Origin: Gp6-AA40 sp963741135
GTDB lineage: Bacteria > Acidobacteriota > Vicinamibacteria > Vicinamibacterales > UBA2999
DNA: 64,000 nt
Assembly: GCA_963741135.1 (NCBI GenBank)
Contig: CAVUHC010000006.1
Location: 930,001 to 994,000, forward strand
Direction of reading: 5' to 3'
Positions 8,746 to 17,122 of this stretch are shown here, piece after piece (positions within the stretch are counted from its first letter, which is position 1; each line of letters opens with the position of its first letter). Position numbers and translations under genes: made by a program. The notes under the pieces were generated by a model. That model was not told where the DNA came from and searched no databases. It saw nothing but the letters and a program-made list of their open reading frames with translations.

Positions 8746-8823
8746 CAGAAATTGGACCTTGGCTCCGTCATCTATTGTCTTCACGATTACGTGTGTGACA
8801 TGGACCCGGATGACGCCGCGAGT

Positions 8824-8930
8824 CAGCTGTTAGTCGACGCGTACGCGCCAAGCAGCGAATGCGAGAGCGCTTTCCGGCATGCGAAGTGGAGGTCGAGCGC
8901 CCGATATACCCGCGTCCGCTCAGCGTCAGT
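8824..8930 (-). repeat. Repeat fragment, inverted relative to that at 11257-11561
   Basis: Read on the minus strand this contains GCGGGTATATCGGGCGCTCG followed by GCCGGAAAGCGC and a GTCGAC-containing tail. The first block recurs in the opposite orientation at 11266-11285, directly before a complete 255-bp element. The two kelch genes lie between the inverted blocks. Confidence 0.6.
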
Positions 8931-9004
8931 ATCCTGATGTCCCGTTTGCGCCCCACTTTTCTCACGCGATCGACCATAATCGGCGCCGAAGGGGAGAGTT
9001 GCAT

Positions 9005-10054
9005 ATGTCATCAGGACTTGGACGGCTGCTGGTAATCGTGGCCGCGACGTCGATTGCCGCAGGGAGCGTCGGGACAGCGCACGCGCAGGCGCCGGCTCAG
9101 GGCAGGGCGCCGCAGTGGGTGAAGGCGGCGCCGTTTCCGGTGCCGGAAGAGGAACTCTACGGAAGCGTCATCAACGGCAAGTTCTATGTCCTCGGCGGAT
9201 TCGGCATCGGCGGGATGGCTCCAGGACTCGTCATGGAGTACGACCCGGCCGGCGACCGCTGGACACGGAAGAAGGACATGCCGATCAAAGTGCACCATCA
9301 GGCGCAAGTGCCCTTGAACGGCAAGCTCTATGTGTTCGGCGGCTGCCTGCGAGGCATCAGCGGAGAGGGCGGCACGCAGAACGCGTGGGAGTGGGACCCG
9401 GTCGCTGACACCTGGAAAGCGCTCGCACAGATGGACCGGAAGCGGTGTTCGGCGGTGGCCGAGCAGGTCGATGGAAAGATTTACCTGATTGGCGGTCTCG
9501 AACCGATGGAAAACGGTCTTGGGACGCGAGTGACCGGCTTGAACCAGATGTACGACCCGGCCACCAATACCTGGACCAGTCGCAGTCCCATGCCCACCTC
9601 GAGGAACCACGCGCACGCCGGCGCGGTCAACGGCAAGATTTACGTCCTCGGCGGCCGCCTCGGCGCCGGCAACATTCCCGTCACCACCAACATCGACACC
9701 GTCGAGGAGTACGACCCCGCGACCAATCTGTGGGGTCCGGTCAAGGAGCGGATGCCGCAGGTGCGCAGTGGCGGCGGCTGGGCTGTGTGCAACGGAAAGA
9801 TTTATCTCGGCGGCGGCGAGTGGATCACGCGTGAGTTCTACGCGGCGCTCAAGGCACTCGATGCCTACGATCCCGCCACCAACACGTGGGAGGTGTTGAC
9901 CCCACTGCCCGGTGCCGTGCACGGCAACGCGATGGGATGCATTGGCAACAAGCTGCACACGGTGAGCGGAAAGATGCGTGCGGGTGGTGGCCCTGATCCG
10001 GCCACGGCGTCGCACGACGTCCTCGAGCTTCCGCAGCGAGCGGGGACGCGATGA
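9005..10054 (+). CDS. Exported kelch-repeat beta-propeller protein (first of a tandem pair)
   Basis: The ATG at 9005 has AAGGGGAGAG 7-8 bp upstream and gives a 349-aa protein with a signal peptide ending AHAQ. Five kelch blades are visible by their GK(F/L/I)Y(V/L)xGG signature: GKFYVLGGF, GKLYVFGGC, GKIYLIGGL, GKIYVLGGR and GKIYLGGGE, each followed by Y/WDPxxxxW. Such propellers bind protein or glycan partners or form the frame of oxidases; no catalytic motif is seen here. The next gene is a close paralogue starting 38 bp downstream, so the pair arose by tandem duplication and is probably one operon. Confidence 0.88.
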   Translation: MSSGLGRLLVIVAATSIAAGSVGTAHAQAPAQGRAPQWVKAAPFPVPEEELYGSVINGKFYVLGGFGIGGMAPGLVMEYDPAGDRWTRKKDMPIKVHHQAQVPLNGKLYVFGGCLRGISGEGGTQNAWEWDPVADTWKALAQMDRKRCSAVAEQVDGKIYLIGGLEPMENGLGTRVTGLNQMYDPATNTWTSRSPMPTSRNHAHAGAVNGKIYVLGGRLGAGNIPVTTNIDTVEEYDPATNLWGPVKERMPQVRSGGGWAVCNGKIYLGGGEWITREFYAALKALDAYDPATNTWEVLTPLPGAVHGNAMGCIGNKLHTVSGKMRAGGGPDPATASHDVLELPQRAGTR

Positions 10055-10092
10055 GCGCGCGGGCAACGGTTTCGGCAGGGAGGAGATTCATC

Positions 10093-11199
10093 ATGTCGCC
10101 GACACTCAAGTGGACGCTTCGGATCGTTCTGTCCACGCTCGGGATCACAGTCGCACTGCTCGCGATTGGCGGGACGCTCGTGCAGGCGCAGAACCCCATG
10201 ATGTTGCGCTGGGACAAGGCTGCGCCGTTTCCTGAACCGGAAGAGGAGCTGTACGGCGTAGAGGCGGGCGGCAAGATGTACGTGATCGGCGGGTTCAGCG
10301 AAAACGGCAAGCCCGCACCGGCCATGGTGTACGAGTACGACGCGACGGCCGATCGGTGGACCAAGAAGAAGCCGATACCCGTGCCGGTGCACCACCAGGC
10401 GCAAACTGAGTACAACGGCAAGATTTACGTGTTCGGTGGATGCCAGCGGCCGCTCTCGGGACCCGGTATGGGAGGCTGGGAGCCGGTGGACAACACGTGG
10501 GAATACACCCCTGCGACCGACACCTGGCGGGCCCTGGCGCCGATGCCGGTCAAGCGCTGTTCGGCGGTCGCGGAAGAGGTCGGCGGCAAGATCTACGTGA
10601 TTGGCGGCGCCACCATCATGGAAAACTCGGGTGAGACGGCGCTCTTCGGCAACCGCCCCGCTCGCGTGTTGGGGACGAACCAGGCGTACGATCCGGCGAC
10701 CAACACCTGGGCGACCCGCAGTCCGATGCCGACAACGCGGAATCACGCGTTCTCCGGTGTCGTGAACGGCAAGATCTACGTCATCGGCGGCCGCCTGGGC
10801 GCCGCGCACGTCACCGCGTCCAGCAACACCGATGTGGTTGAGGAATACGATCCGGCGCGGGATCTGTGGGGTGCTGTGAAGTCGCGTATGCCGACGCCGC
10901 GGAGCGGCGGCGGCTGGGCGACCTACAACGGTCGGATCTACGTGGCGGGAGGCGAGGGGCAGCACGAACGGGCGAACTACTCGTTCCGCGCGTTGGAAGC
11001 CTACGAGCCTTCCACCAATCGCTGGATCATTCTCCCGTCGATGCCGACCTCGCGTCACGGCGCCGCAGGGGCGTTCATCGGCAACCGGTTCCACCTCGTG
11101 AGCGGAAAGCCGGAAGGGGGAAGTCTGCCTGACCTTGCGGGGAAAGGAATGCCGGTGCACGACGTGCTGGAGATTCCGGCGAGCTTCGGAACGTATTGA
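10093..11199 (+). CDS. Exported kelch-repeat beta-propeller protein (second of a tandem pair)
   Basis: ATG 10093 is preceded by AGGGAGGAG with 7 bp spacing and yields 368 aa; an ATG at 10051 overlapping the previous stop is possible but has poorer context. The N-terminus carries a hydrophobic signal segment ending VQAQ. Blades are marked by GKMYVIGGF, GKIYVFGGC, GKIYVIGGA, GKIYVIGGR and GRIYVAGGE. The two proteins share the order of blades and linker phrases (KAAPFP, VPVHHQAQ, RSGGGWA), so they are paralogues. The role is unknown; partners could be each other. Confidence 0.88.
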   Translation: MSPTLKWTLRIVLSTLGITVALLAIGGTLVQAQNPMMLRWDKAAPFPEPEEELYGVEAGGKMYVIGGFSENGKPAPAMVYEYDATADRWTKKKPIPVPVHHQAQTEYNGKIYVFGGCQRPLSGPGMGGWEPVDNTWEYTPATDTWRALAPMPVKRCSAVAEEVGGKIYVIGGATIMENSGETALFGNRPARVLGTNQAYDPATNTWATRSPMPTTRNHAFSGVVNGKIYVIGGRLGAAHVTASSNTDVVEEYDPARDLWGAVKSRMPTPRSGGGWATYNGRIYVAGGEGQHERANYSFRALEAYEPSTNRWIILPSMPTSRHGAAGAFIGNRFHLVSGKPEGGSLPDLAGKGMPVHDVLEIPASFGTY

Positions 11200-11256
11200 A
11201 CTGAGACTGCGAAGTCACAACGAGCGGGCGACACCGCGCCCGCTCATCTCGTCGCT

Positions 11257-11561
11257 GCGGATGCGGGTATATCGGGCGCTCGGCCTCCCCACCCGCATAG
11301 AGATGCCGGACAGGCCTGTCGGACAACCGTCGCCGTGCGCAGCACGCCGACGTACGAATGCCGGAAAGCGCGCGTAGCGATTCATCGCGTCGACTTCCGT
11401 CTCCGCGTTCTGGTTGTCGTGAATCAGCTACGGCGTTTAGTGCCGTGTGACAGATGTCGCATCGAGCTAGCAAATAGTCGACGCGGGATCGTGAGGGTTC
11501 GAGTGAGCGCGATTTCCCGGCGTGCGTAGCCGGCGGCGGATGGCCGGCAGGCCTGGCCGGC
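11257..11561 (+). mobile_element. 255-bp terminal-inverted-repeat element, copy C, with leader block
   Basis: Bases 11305-11561 match the dispersed element. The left end GCCGGACAGGCCTGTCGGAC is diverged, and the right end GGCCGGCAGGCCTGGCCGGC is clear, with CGCGATTTCCCGGCGTGCGT inside it. There is no ORF. A leader block (GCGGGTATATCGGGCGCTCG, 11266-11285) is shared with 8880-8925 in inverted orientation. This copy has the same orientation as those at 24579 and 27100. Confidence 0.75.
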
Positions 11562-11665
11562 GAGTTCTATCCTCGATCCACGTCTGAACCTACCCCGACA
11601 GTAGATGCGGAGCGAAACCGGATGTGACCCGGTTGGCACTTCGCTCGTCTAGACGTGTAGCCAAG

Positions 11666-11923
11666 ATGGACAATTCTCTTTCCTCGTTGGCGCTCGCTGA
11701 GAACTCCGCATTGAAGCAGGAGATCGCTCGCCTCCGAGAAGAAAATCAAGACCTCTATTTCGCTGCGGCGTGGTGGATCTTTTTGTATGAATCTGCGCTC
11801 TTGCGGGCGAATTTCTACGAAGCGCAGTTGTCTTCACTCGATGCGAGAGCACGCGTCCATCGGAAGAGAGCAGGCACATCACCTAAAGGTTCGCGGCGTC
11901 CCGCAATTTCCGAAGGAGAGTGA
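11666..11923 (+). CDS. Small coiled-coil protein, hypothetical
   Basis: An 85-aa frame starting MDNSLSSLALAENSALKQE has a leucine/glutamate heptad pattern (LKQEIARLREENQDLYF) predicting a short coiled coil, then an aromatic patch (AAWWIFLYESALLRANF) and a basic tail. There is no family match and only a weak ribosome site. It lies between a repeat copy and the convergent DUF5818-like gene 4 bp away. It may be real, but short length and position beside repeats lower confidence. Confidence 0.35.
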   Translation: MDNSLSSLALAENSALKQEIARLREENQDLYFAAAWWIFLYESALLRANFYEAQLSSLDARARVHRKRAGTSPKGSRRPAISEGE

Positions 11924-11927
11924 ACTA

Positions 11928-12254
11928 CTACTTCGCCGCGGTAATCGAATCCACCTTGATCGTCTTGGTCTTGGCGTCCAGCGTGCCCGTGACTCTGACT
12001 CTCTGCGCGGCGAACTTCGAGGGCGTCTCCTGATCGCTCAGCGTGTAAGCGTCCTTCCCGTCATACAGCACGTACATGGCGCCATGGGCTCGAATGCATT
12101 CCCTCGTGCAGTCGGCGTCGGTCGGCCCCATCTGCATCTGCGAATGATCGGCCCTGGCGCACATGTTGTCCGTAATGGTGCCGGTGAACGTCTGCTTGCC
12201 CTGCGCCGCGGACAGCGACGCAGCAGCGAGCAGCGTCGCGATCAGAGGCCTCAT
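11928..12254 (-). CDS. Small exported DUF5818-like protein
   Basis: This 108-aa protein has a signal peptide (MRPLIATLLAAASLSAAQG) and a compact beta domain: FTGTITDNMCARADHS, then DADCTRECIRAHGAMYVLYD and YTLSDQETPSKFAAQRVRVT. The conserved Cys pair in the centre and the OB-fold-like ending (VTGTLDAKTKTIKVDSI) match a family common in Acidobacteriota (DUF5818-type). Its function is not known. The upstream gene ends 1 bp before its start, so the two form an operon. Confidence 0.7.
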   Translation of the reverse strand: MRPLIATLLAAASLSAAQGKQTFTGTITDNMCARADHSQMQMGPTDADCTRECIRAHGAMYVLYDGKDAYTLSDQETPSKFAAQRVRVTGTLDAKTKTIKVDSITAAK

Positions 12255-12255
12255 G

Positions 12256-12804
12256 CTATTCGCCGGGCGTCATGAGGTGCGCAGTCGTCGTGCCCGCGTT
12301 CATGATCCAGACGCCACCCTGTCTGCCGTTCTCGGGCAGGCCGAGGGTCGCCGTCGTCGCGCCAGGTACCGCGATGGTCATGTGGGAGCGAGCGTGCTCC
12401 TTGTCTGGGCCCGCCAGGTGGTACCACACCGAGCCGAACTCGGGCTTCACGCGCGTGCCGTCTTTCTCCTGGGCGTTGAGCATCGCCTCCGACTTCATCT
12501 TGTCGCCGAGCGCTTCGGCCTTCATGTTCTGAGCGACGCGATCCAGATTGGCGATGCTCGTACACTCGAGCGAGAACGGCTGCTGTAAAGGAAAGCCCGA
12601 TCGGTCGTAACAAACCAGACGGTTCGTCCCCTTCCTCAACGTCACGTACGTTTGGTTGGGACTCCACTTGACGACCGTCGCTCCCTCCTTCAGAGGGGCC
12701 GGGGCCGCCAGCAACGGTGTGTTAATGGCATCGTCGGGCGTCTGCGCCAGCCCGCTGGTCGAAACCGCCAGAACACCGAACACAAGCAATGCGATGCGCT
12801 TCAT
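12256..12804 (-). CDS. Exported protein of unknown function
   Basis: ATG 12804 gives 182 aa with a clear signal peptide (MKRIALLVFGVLAVSTSGLA). A longer frame to 12933 lacks sense and would hide the signal. The mature part contains APLKEGATVVKWSPNQTYVT, RKGTNRLVCYDRSGFP and SVWYHLAGPDKEHARSHMTI. These features suggest a periplasmic protein, but no family is recognised with certainty. It is followed without a gap by the DUF5818-like gene. Confidence 0.65.
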   Translation of the reverse strand: MKRIALLVFGVLAVSTSGLAQTPDDAINTPLLAAPAPLKEGATVVKWSPNQTYVTLRKGTNRLVCYDRSGFPLQQPFSLECTSIANLDRVAQNMKAEALGDKMKSEAMLNAQEKDGTRVKPEFGSVWYHLAGPDKEHARSHMTIAVPGATTATLGLPENGRQGGVWIMNAGTTTAHLMTPGE

Positions 12805-13014
12805 AGAAACCTCCAAATCGACCGAGGCTGAAATTACGAGGAAAGCAGCAGCAGGATAACACGCCGATAGTGCATCTTCCCGATCGCGAGGCGAATGCCC
12901 GAAGAGCTGTGACCTGCTCTGTCCGACGGTCATGCGACATTCGACTCCAATCTGGCAGTTCCGCTGAACGCGGCGATCCCGCCGTCGTAGAATGGCGCAT
13001 CCGTTCAGCTCCCG

Positions 13015-13038
13015 GGCCGCCTGAAGGCGGCCGCTACG
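13015..13038. repeat. REP-like hairpin GGCCGCCTGAAGGCGGCC + GCTACGTACG
   Basis: A short perfect hairpin ends 30 bp before the methyltransferase start. Similar hairpins followed by ACGTACG or CTACG stand at 27367-27395 and 42562-42590, and without that tail at 50120-50139, so this is a dispersed REP-like family. Confidence 0.6.
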
Positions 13039-13061
13039 TACGAAAAGACCGAGGTTGGCGT

Positions 13062-13820
13062 GTGATCCCTGTTCCGTTCGAGTTGTCCACGCAAGACGCC
13101 GTCAGCTGGCTGGCGACCCTGCCGGGCGAGTCCGTCGATCTCCTCATCACCGACCCAGCCTACGAATCGCTCGAAAAGCATCGCGCGATCGGGACGACGA
13201 CACGGCTGAAGCACAGCAAGGCGTCGAGCAACGACTGGTTCAAGATCTTTCCGAATGCGCGCTTCGGCGAGCTCTTTCGCGAGATCTATCGCGTGCTCAG
13301 GAAGGACACGCACTTCTACCTCCTCTGCGACGCGGAGACGATGTTCATCGCCAAGCCCGAGGCGGAGCAGGCGGGCTTTCGCTTCTGGAAGCCGCTTGTG
13401 TGGGATAAATGCACCATCGGCATGGGCTACCACTACCGCGCGCGGTACGAGTTCATCCTCTTCTTCGAGAAGGGCAAGCGGCGGCTGAACGACCTCGGCA
13501 TCCCTGACATCATCTCGGCACCGAGAATCCGAGGCGGATATCCGGCAGAAAAGCCCGCGGAGATCGCGGACGTCCTGATCCGTCAAAGCTCCCGGCCCGG
13601 CGACGTCGTCGTCGATCCATTCATGGGTTCCGGAAGCGTCGGCATTGCCGCGGCGAAGCTGGGACGCCGCTTCCTTGGCAACGATCTGAATCCGGAGGCG
13701 GTGCGGATTGCCGCACAGCGGCTGCGCGAATTCGGCGAGGGCCGCGTGCCCGCCGACATCGCCGCCGAACCGCAGCCGGATCAGCCCGATCTGCTCGACT
13801 CGATCGCTCCGCGGACATGA
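13062..13820 (+). CDS. DNA methyltransferase (N6-adenine or N4-cytosine type)
   Basis: The GTG start at 13062 (GAGG 8 bp upstream) gives 252 aa. Motif IV is DPAY (in VDLLITDPAYESLEKHR, about residues 25-40). The FxGxG motif I follows late, DPFMGSGSVGIAAAKLGRRF with GNDLNPE, the IV-before-I order of beta-class amino-methyltransferases. The short target-recognition region between (KHSKASSNDWFKIF to GYHYRARYEFILFF) is where specificity would lie. It overlaps the following nuclease gene by 4 bp (ATGA), so translation is coupled, as expected for a modification enzyme paired with its nuclease. The recognition site is unknown. Confidence 0.88.
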   Translation: MIPVPFELSTQDAVSWLATLPGESVDLLITDPAYESLEKHRAIGTTTRLKHSKASSNDWFKIFPNARFGELFREIYRVLRKDTHFYLLCDAETMFIAKPEAEQAGFRFWKPLVWDKCTIGMGYHYRARYEFILFFEKGKRRLNDLGIPDIISAPRIRGGYPAEKPAEIADVLIRQSSRPGDVVVDPFMGSGSVGIAAAKLGRRFLGNDLNPEAVRIAAQRLREFGEGRVPADIAAEPQPDQPDLLDSIAPRT

Positions 13821-14296
13821 CGGGCGCCGAATACGCGAACCTGGTCGCGTCCTACCTCTCGAAGCGATTCGGCTCCCGCACGCTGAAGGTCTACCGCGAG
13901 GTCCGCGTCGGGAAGACGATCATCGGCAAGAACCGGTGCATCGACATTTTCTGCGTCGCCGAAGATTCGCAGAAGGCGTTCGCCATCGAGTGCAAGTTCC
14001 AGGACAGCCAGGGCACGGTGGACGAGAAGATTCCGTACGCGCTCGACGACCTGGTCGCGCTGCCGATGGCGGGCTGTATCGCCTACGCCGGCCAGGGATT
14101 CTCGGACGGTGTGCTCCATATGCTTGCCGCATCGCGGCACGCGGCGTACTGCTTCCCAACGCCCGGGCAGACGGAGACAACGGCCGACACGAGAGAGCTG
14201 GACCATGTGCTCGCCGCGCATTTCGGCTGGTGGGACGTGCTGATCGAGAAGAAGAGGGCGGTTGGAGAAGAGCGATCGCTTTTTGGAGAAGAGTGA
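13817..14296 (+). CDS. PD-(D/E)XK nuclease-like protein, probable restriction partner
   Basis: The 159-aa protein starts on the ATGA overlapping the methyltransferase stop. A PD-(D/E)XK core is visible: E28 in KVYREVRV, D43 in CIDIF and E58-x-K60 in AIECK, spaced as in restriction-endonuclease folds, followed by an amphipathic helix (DEKIPYALDDL). These residues bind Mg and cleave DNA. Small size and coupling to the methyltransferase suggest a compact restriction-modification pair; a decoupled repair or phage-type nuclease is the alternative. The 3' end overlaps the start of the next gene. Confidence 0.65.
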   Translation: MTGAEYANLVASYLSKRFGSRTLKVYREVRVGKTIIGKNRCIDIFCVAEDSQKAFAIECKFQDSQGTVDEKIPYALDDLVALPMAGCIAYAGQGFSDGVLHMLAASRHAAYCFPTPGQTETTADTRELDHVLAAHFGWWDVLIEKKRAVGEERSLFGEE

Positions 14297-15224
14297 TCAC
14301 TTTGATGGCTCGCGGTTCTTCAATCCCTGGGGGATTGCCGCGCAGCCGTTCACGGCGGTGCCGCGGATGCTGCTCGAGCCGCGCACACCCTGGCCATCGC
14401 GAATCGACGAGCCGCCGCAGCGGCCGCCGCGATTGGACGGCGCCGATGCTGTCCTCACGTTCATCGGTCACGCGACGTTCCTGATTCAAACGGCGGCAGG
14501 GAACATCCTGACCGACCCGATGTATTCGCATCGCGCGGGCCCATTCAACATGATGGGACCCCGGCGCGTTCGGCAGCCGGCGGTGCGGTTCGAGGACTTG
14601 CCGCCGATCTCGATCGTGCTGCTCAGTCACAACCACTACGATCACTGCGACCTGCGTACGCTCCGCATGCTCGCGGAACGCTTCGATCCCGTCCTTGTGA
14701 CGCCGCTGGGGAACGGAGCGCTCGTACGGTCATCCGGTATCCGCCAGGTCGAGGAGCTCGATTGGTGGGAGGATGCGAAGACCGTTGCGCTGCCGATCGC
14801 GCTGACGCCCGCGCGGCACTTCTCTGCACGAGGTCCGCTGGATCGAAACCGCGCCCTGTGGGGCGGATTCAGTCTGGTGGCGGGCGCCTTGCGGATATTT
14901 TTCGCCGGCGACTCCGCGTACGCTCCGTTCTTCCGCGACATCCGGCAGCGGCTCGGTCCGATCGATCTCGCGCTGCTCCCGATCGGCGCCTACGAGCCGC
15001 GCTGGTTCATGCAGGCCGTTCACATGAATCCGGCGGAGGCGGTGCAGGCACACCTGGATCTCGAGGCGCCCCCGAGCGTCGGCATGCATTTCGGCACGTT
15101 CCCGATGACAATCGAGGGGATCGACGAACCGCTGAGTGCGCTCGAGGATGCGTGCCGCACAAGAAACGTCCCGCCATCGCAGTTTCGGACGCTGGGCTTC
15201 GGAGATTCGCTGCGTCTGGGGTAG
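14262..15224 (+). CDS. NAPE-PLD-like metallo-beta-lactamase fold hydrolase
   Basis: The protein is about 320 aa. It carries FIGHATFLIQT, then LLSHNHYDHCDLRTL (HxHxDH zinc motif), TPARHFSARG, FAGDSAYAPFF and MHFGTF, the arrangement of N-acyl-phosphatidylethanolamine phospholipase D-like and UlaG-like enzymes. The conserved FDGSRFFNP near residue 14 marks the usual N-terminus. Possible TTG starts lie at 14262 and 14283, each beginning a 21-bp tandem duplication (TTGGAGAAGAGYGATCRC). The gene overlaps the nuclease gene by 14-35 bp. A role in cleaving phospholipid-type esters is likely but not shown; membership of the restriction operon may be positional only. Confidence 0.82.
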   Translation: MEKSDRFLEKSDHFDGSRFFNPWGIAAQPFTAVPRMLLEPRTPWPSRIDEPPQRPPRLDGADAVLTFIGHATFLIQTAAGNILTDPMYSHRAGPFNMMGPRRVRQPAVRFEDLPPISIVLLSHNHYDHCDLRTLRMLAERFDPVLVTPLGNGALVRSSGIRQVEELDWWEDAKTVALPIALTPARHFSARGPLDRNRALWGGFSLVAGALRIFFAGDSAYAPFFRDIRQRLGPIDLALLPIGAYEPRWFMQAVHMNPAEAVQAHLDLEAPPSVGMHFGTFPMTIEGIDEPLSALEDACRTRNVPPSQFRTLGFGDSLRLG

Positions 15225-15231
15225 TGGGGAA

Positions 15232-15484
15232 CGGCCAGTCCTGCCGGCCATCCGCCGCCGACTCCGCACGCCGGGAAAGCGCGCTCGCTCGTACCCTTCG
15301 CCCACGCGGCGACTAGCAGCTATCCCGATACGACGTCTGTTGCACGGCACAAAACGTCCGAGCTGATTCGACACAACTCGAACGCGTGGACGGAAGTCGC
15401 CGCGTCCAATCGCTGCGCGCGCTTTCCGGCATCTCAGGAGTCGGCGTGCTTCGTACGGCGGCGGCTGTCCGCCAGGACTGACCG
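15232..15484 (-). mobile_element. 255-bp terminal-inverted-repeat element, copy D
   Basis: Starts ACGGCCAGTCCTGCCGGCCA and ends with GGCGGCTGTCCGCCAGGACTGACCG; the interior carries the conserved GCACGGCACAAAACGT, ACGGAAGTCG and CGCGCTTTCCGGCAT. It is inverted relative to copies C, A and B and matches E and F in orientation. It begins 8 bp after the NAPE-PLD-like gene stop. Confidence 0.8.
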
Positions 15485-15625
15485 TTCACCTAGGCAGAGC
15501 AAGACACTTGGCGAGAAGAACGCTCTTCATGGCGTGGAGTCTAGCAAGGTCAAAGCAGGAGACGATCACATGAACGGCACATGACAGCCGATCTGTGTAG
15601 ACTCCCGCGTTGAGGGAGGTTCAAG
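15485..15625. promoter_or_regulatory. Upstream region of the YncE-like gene
   Basis: No gene. A ribosome site GAGGGAGG lies 5-12 bp before ATG 15626. No convincing -35/-10 pair was identified. Confidence 0.3.
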
Positions 15626-16741
15626 ATGTACCGATTTACTGCCCTTCTTACTGTCGCAATCGTCTTCGCCGTGGCTATCGGCTCGGCGCAGCAGTCTTCG
15701 AGCGGCGGACCCTACAAGATCCTCAAGCGAGCAAACGTTGGCGGGGAAGGCAACTGGGACTACATCTGGGCCGACGTCGCTGGACGCCGGCTGTACATTC
15801 CGCGCCGCGCGCCGGCGGCTCCGCCCGGAGCCGAAGGGCCAGCCCCGGCGTCATCCGTTCGCACGCGGCTGACGATCTTCAATCTCGACACGCTCGAGCC
15901 CGCCGGAGAGATTGATGGCATCGGCGGCAACGGCGCCACGGTCGACCCGAAATCAGGTCACGGCTTCACCAGCAGCAAGCCGGTGTCGATGTTCGACACC
16001 AAGGCGATGAAGTCGATCAAGACGATCGACGTCGGCGACGCGCAGCCGGACGGTATCCTCTTCGACGCGTTCAACGAGCGGGTCTACGTCTTCAGCCACC
16101 CGACGAAGGACGCCACGGTGATCGATGCGAAAGACGGCACTGTCCTCGGCAGGATCGATCTCGGCGGCGTGCCGGAGCAGGGCGCGTCCGACGGCAAGGG
16201 AACGGTCTACGTCGTCATGCAGGACGCGCAGGGAGGTGTCGCGGTCGTCGACGCCAAAACCATGAAGACGACGTCGCACTACCCGTTCGGCGACAAGGCC
16301 GGCGGCTGCAACGGGCTCGCGCTGGACAACAAGAACCACGTGCTTTTTGCCGCGTGCGCCAGATCGGGAAACCCGGCGGACAATCCGCCGCAGCCGCGGA
16401 TGGTGATCCTGAGCGCCACCGACGGAAAAATCCTGACGACGCTGCCGCTCGGCGGCGGCTCGGACGGCGCGGCGTTCAACCCGGCGACGATGGAAGCCTT
16501 CAGCTCGCATGGTAACGGCACGATGACCATCGTCAAGGAGACGAGCCCGACGACCTTCGAGGTCGAGCAGAACCTGCAGACGATGAATTTCGCGCGAACC
16601 AATGCGTTCGACAGCAAGACGGGCCGCCTCTTCGTGATGGCCGAGGAGCGCGGGCCGGCGCCACCGACGCCGCCAGGCGGACGCGCGGGGCGTGGCGCCG
16701 CCGTACCGGGCACGTTTACGATCCTGATGATCGGTAAGTAG
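15626..16741 (+). CDS. Exported YncE-like beta-propeller protein
   Basis: This 371-aa protein has a signal peptide (MYRFTALLTVAIVFAVAIGS) and repeating strands of the YncE/surface-antigen propeller type: VDPKSGHGFTSSKPVSMFDT, PDGILFDAFNERVYVFSHP, NGLALDNKNHVLFAACARS. Each has the form of a short date-stamp-like blade ending in a hydrophobic pair. A Gly/Arg/Pro-rich insertion (PPTPPGGRAGRGAA) sits before the final strand. Such proteins are periplasmic scaffolds of mostly unknown partners. It is preceded by a good GGGAGG site and stands alone between two repeat-filled gaps. Confidence 0.82.
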   Translation: MYRFTALLTVAIVFAVAIGSAQQSSSGGPYKILKRANVGGEGNWDYIWADVAGRRLYIPRRAPAAPPGAEGPAPASSVRTRLTIFNLDTLEPAGEIDGIGGNGATVDPKSGHGFTSSKPVSMFDTKAMKSIKTIDVGDAQPDGILFDAFNERVYVFSHPTKDATVIDAKDGTVLGRIDLGGVPEQGASDGKGTVYVVMQDAQGGVAVVDAKTMKTTSHYPFGDKAGGCNGLALDNKNHVLFAACARSGNPADNPPQPRMVILSATDGKILTTLPLGGGSDGAAFNPATMEAFSSHGNGTMTIVKETSPTTFEVEQNLQTMNFARTNAFDSKTGRLFVMAEERGPAPPTPPGGRAGRGAAVPGTFTILMIGK

Positions 16742-16784
16742 CAATGTGAAGAAGCGCCGTCGCCCGCGCGCGACGTAAGGCCTG

Positions 16785-16916
16785 CCGCTGTGAGGCGTGG
16801 TGTGTCCGCAGCAAAACCGTCAGGCCCGAAGGGCCGAATAGTTTTGTCGCTCGATGGCAGCTCGTTGCGTCGAGTCAAGCCGGTTTTGCGGAGGACATAC
16901 CACGTCTCACAGCCGC
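16785..16916. mobile_element. 131-bp hairpin element with about 35-bp inverted repeats
   Basis: The left arm (GCTGTGAGGCGTGGTGTGTC ... GCAAAACCG) pairs with the right arm (CGGTTTTGC ... GACATACCACGTCTCACAGC) with few mismatches, enclosing about 60 bp that includes GGCCCGAAGGGCC. There is no ORF. A solo arm with the same outer sequence stands at 20508-20537. The design is that of a small non-autonomous inverted-repeat element. Confidence 0.65.
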
Positions 16917-17122
16917 TAAGGCGCGGCGGCGGCGGCGTCACAAATTACTGCCATTTTGATTCGCCATCTCAGACGGAGACAGCGTCGTCTGAGGCGTGCC
17001 AGAAATCTCGAGCCGATTCTGGGATGGAACAGCAGGCGAGATCGATCTCGAGCCCGTTTGATCGCGACGGGTATATGCTCTCCAGCGACGTGGCGCCCCT
17101 CACCTCGATTCATGGAGCACGT
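16917..17122. other. Upstream region of the NHL-propeller gene
   Basis: No gene. A CGG trinucleotide run lies at about 16923-16937. GGAGC, 5 bp before ATG 17123, is the likely ribosome site. Confidence 0.35.

Noticed and set aside
14262..14300. Programmed frameshift between the nuclease and the NAPE-PLD-like gene
   Set aside because: The overlap is explained by an alternative TTG start and a 21-bp tandem duplication; each protein has its own complete domain.
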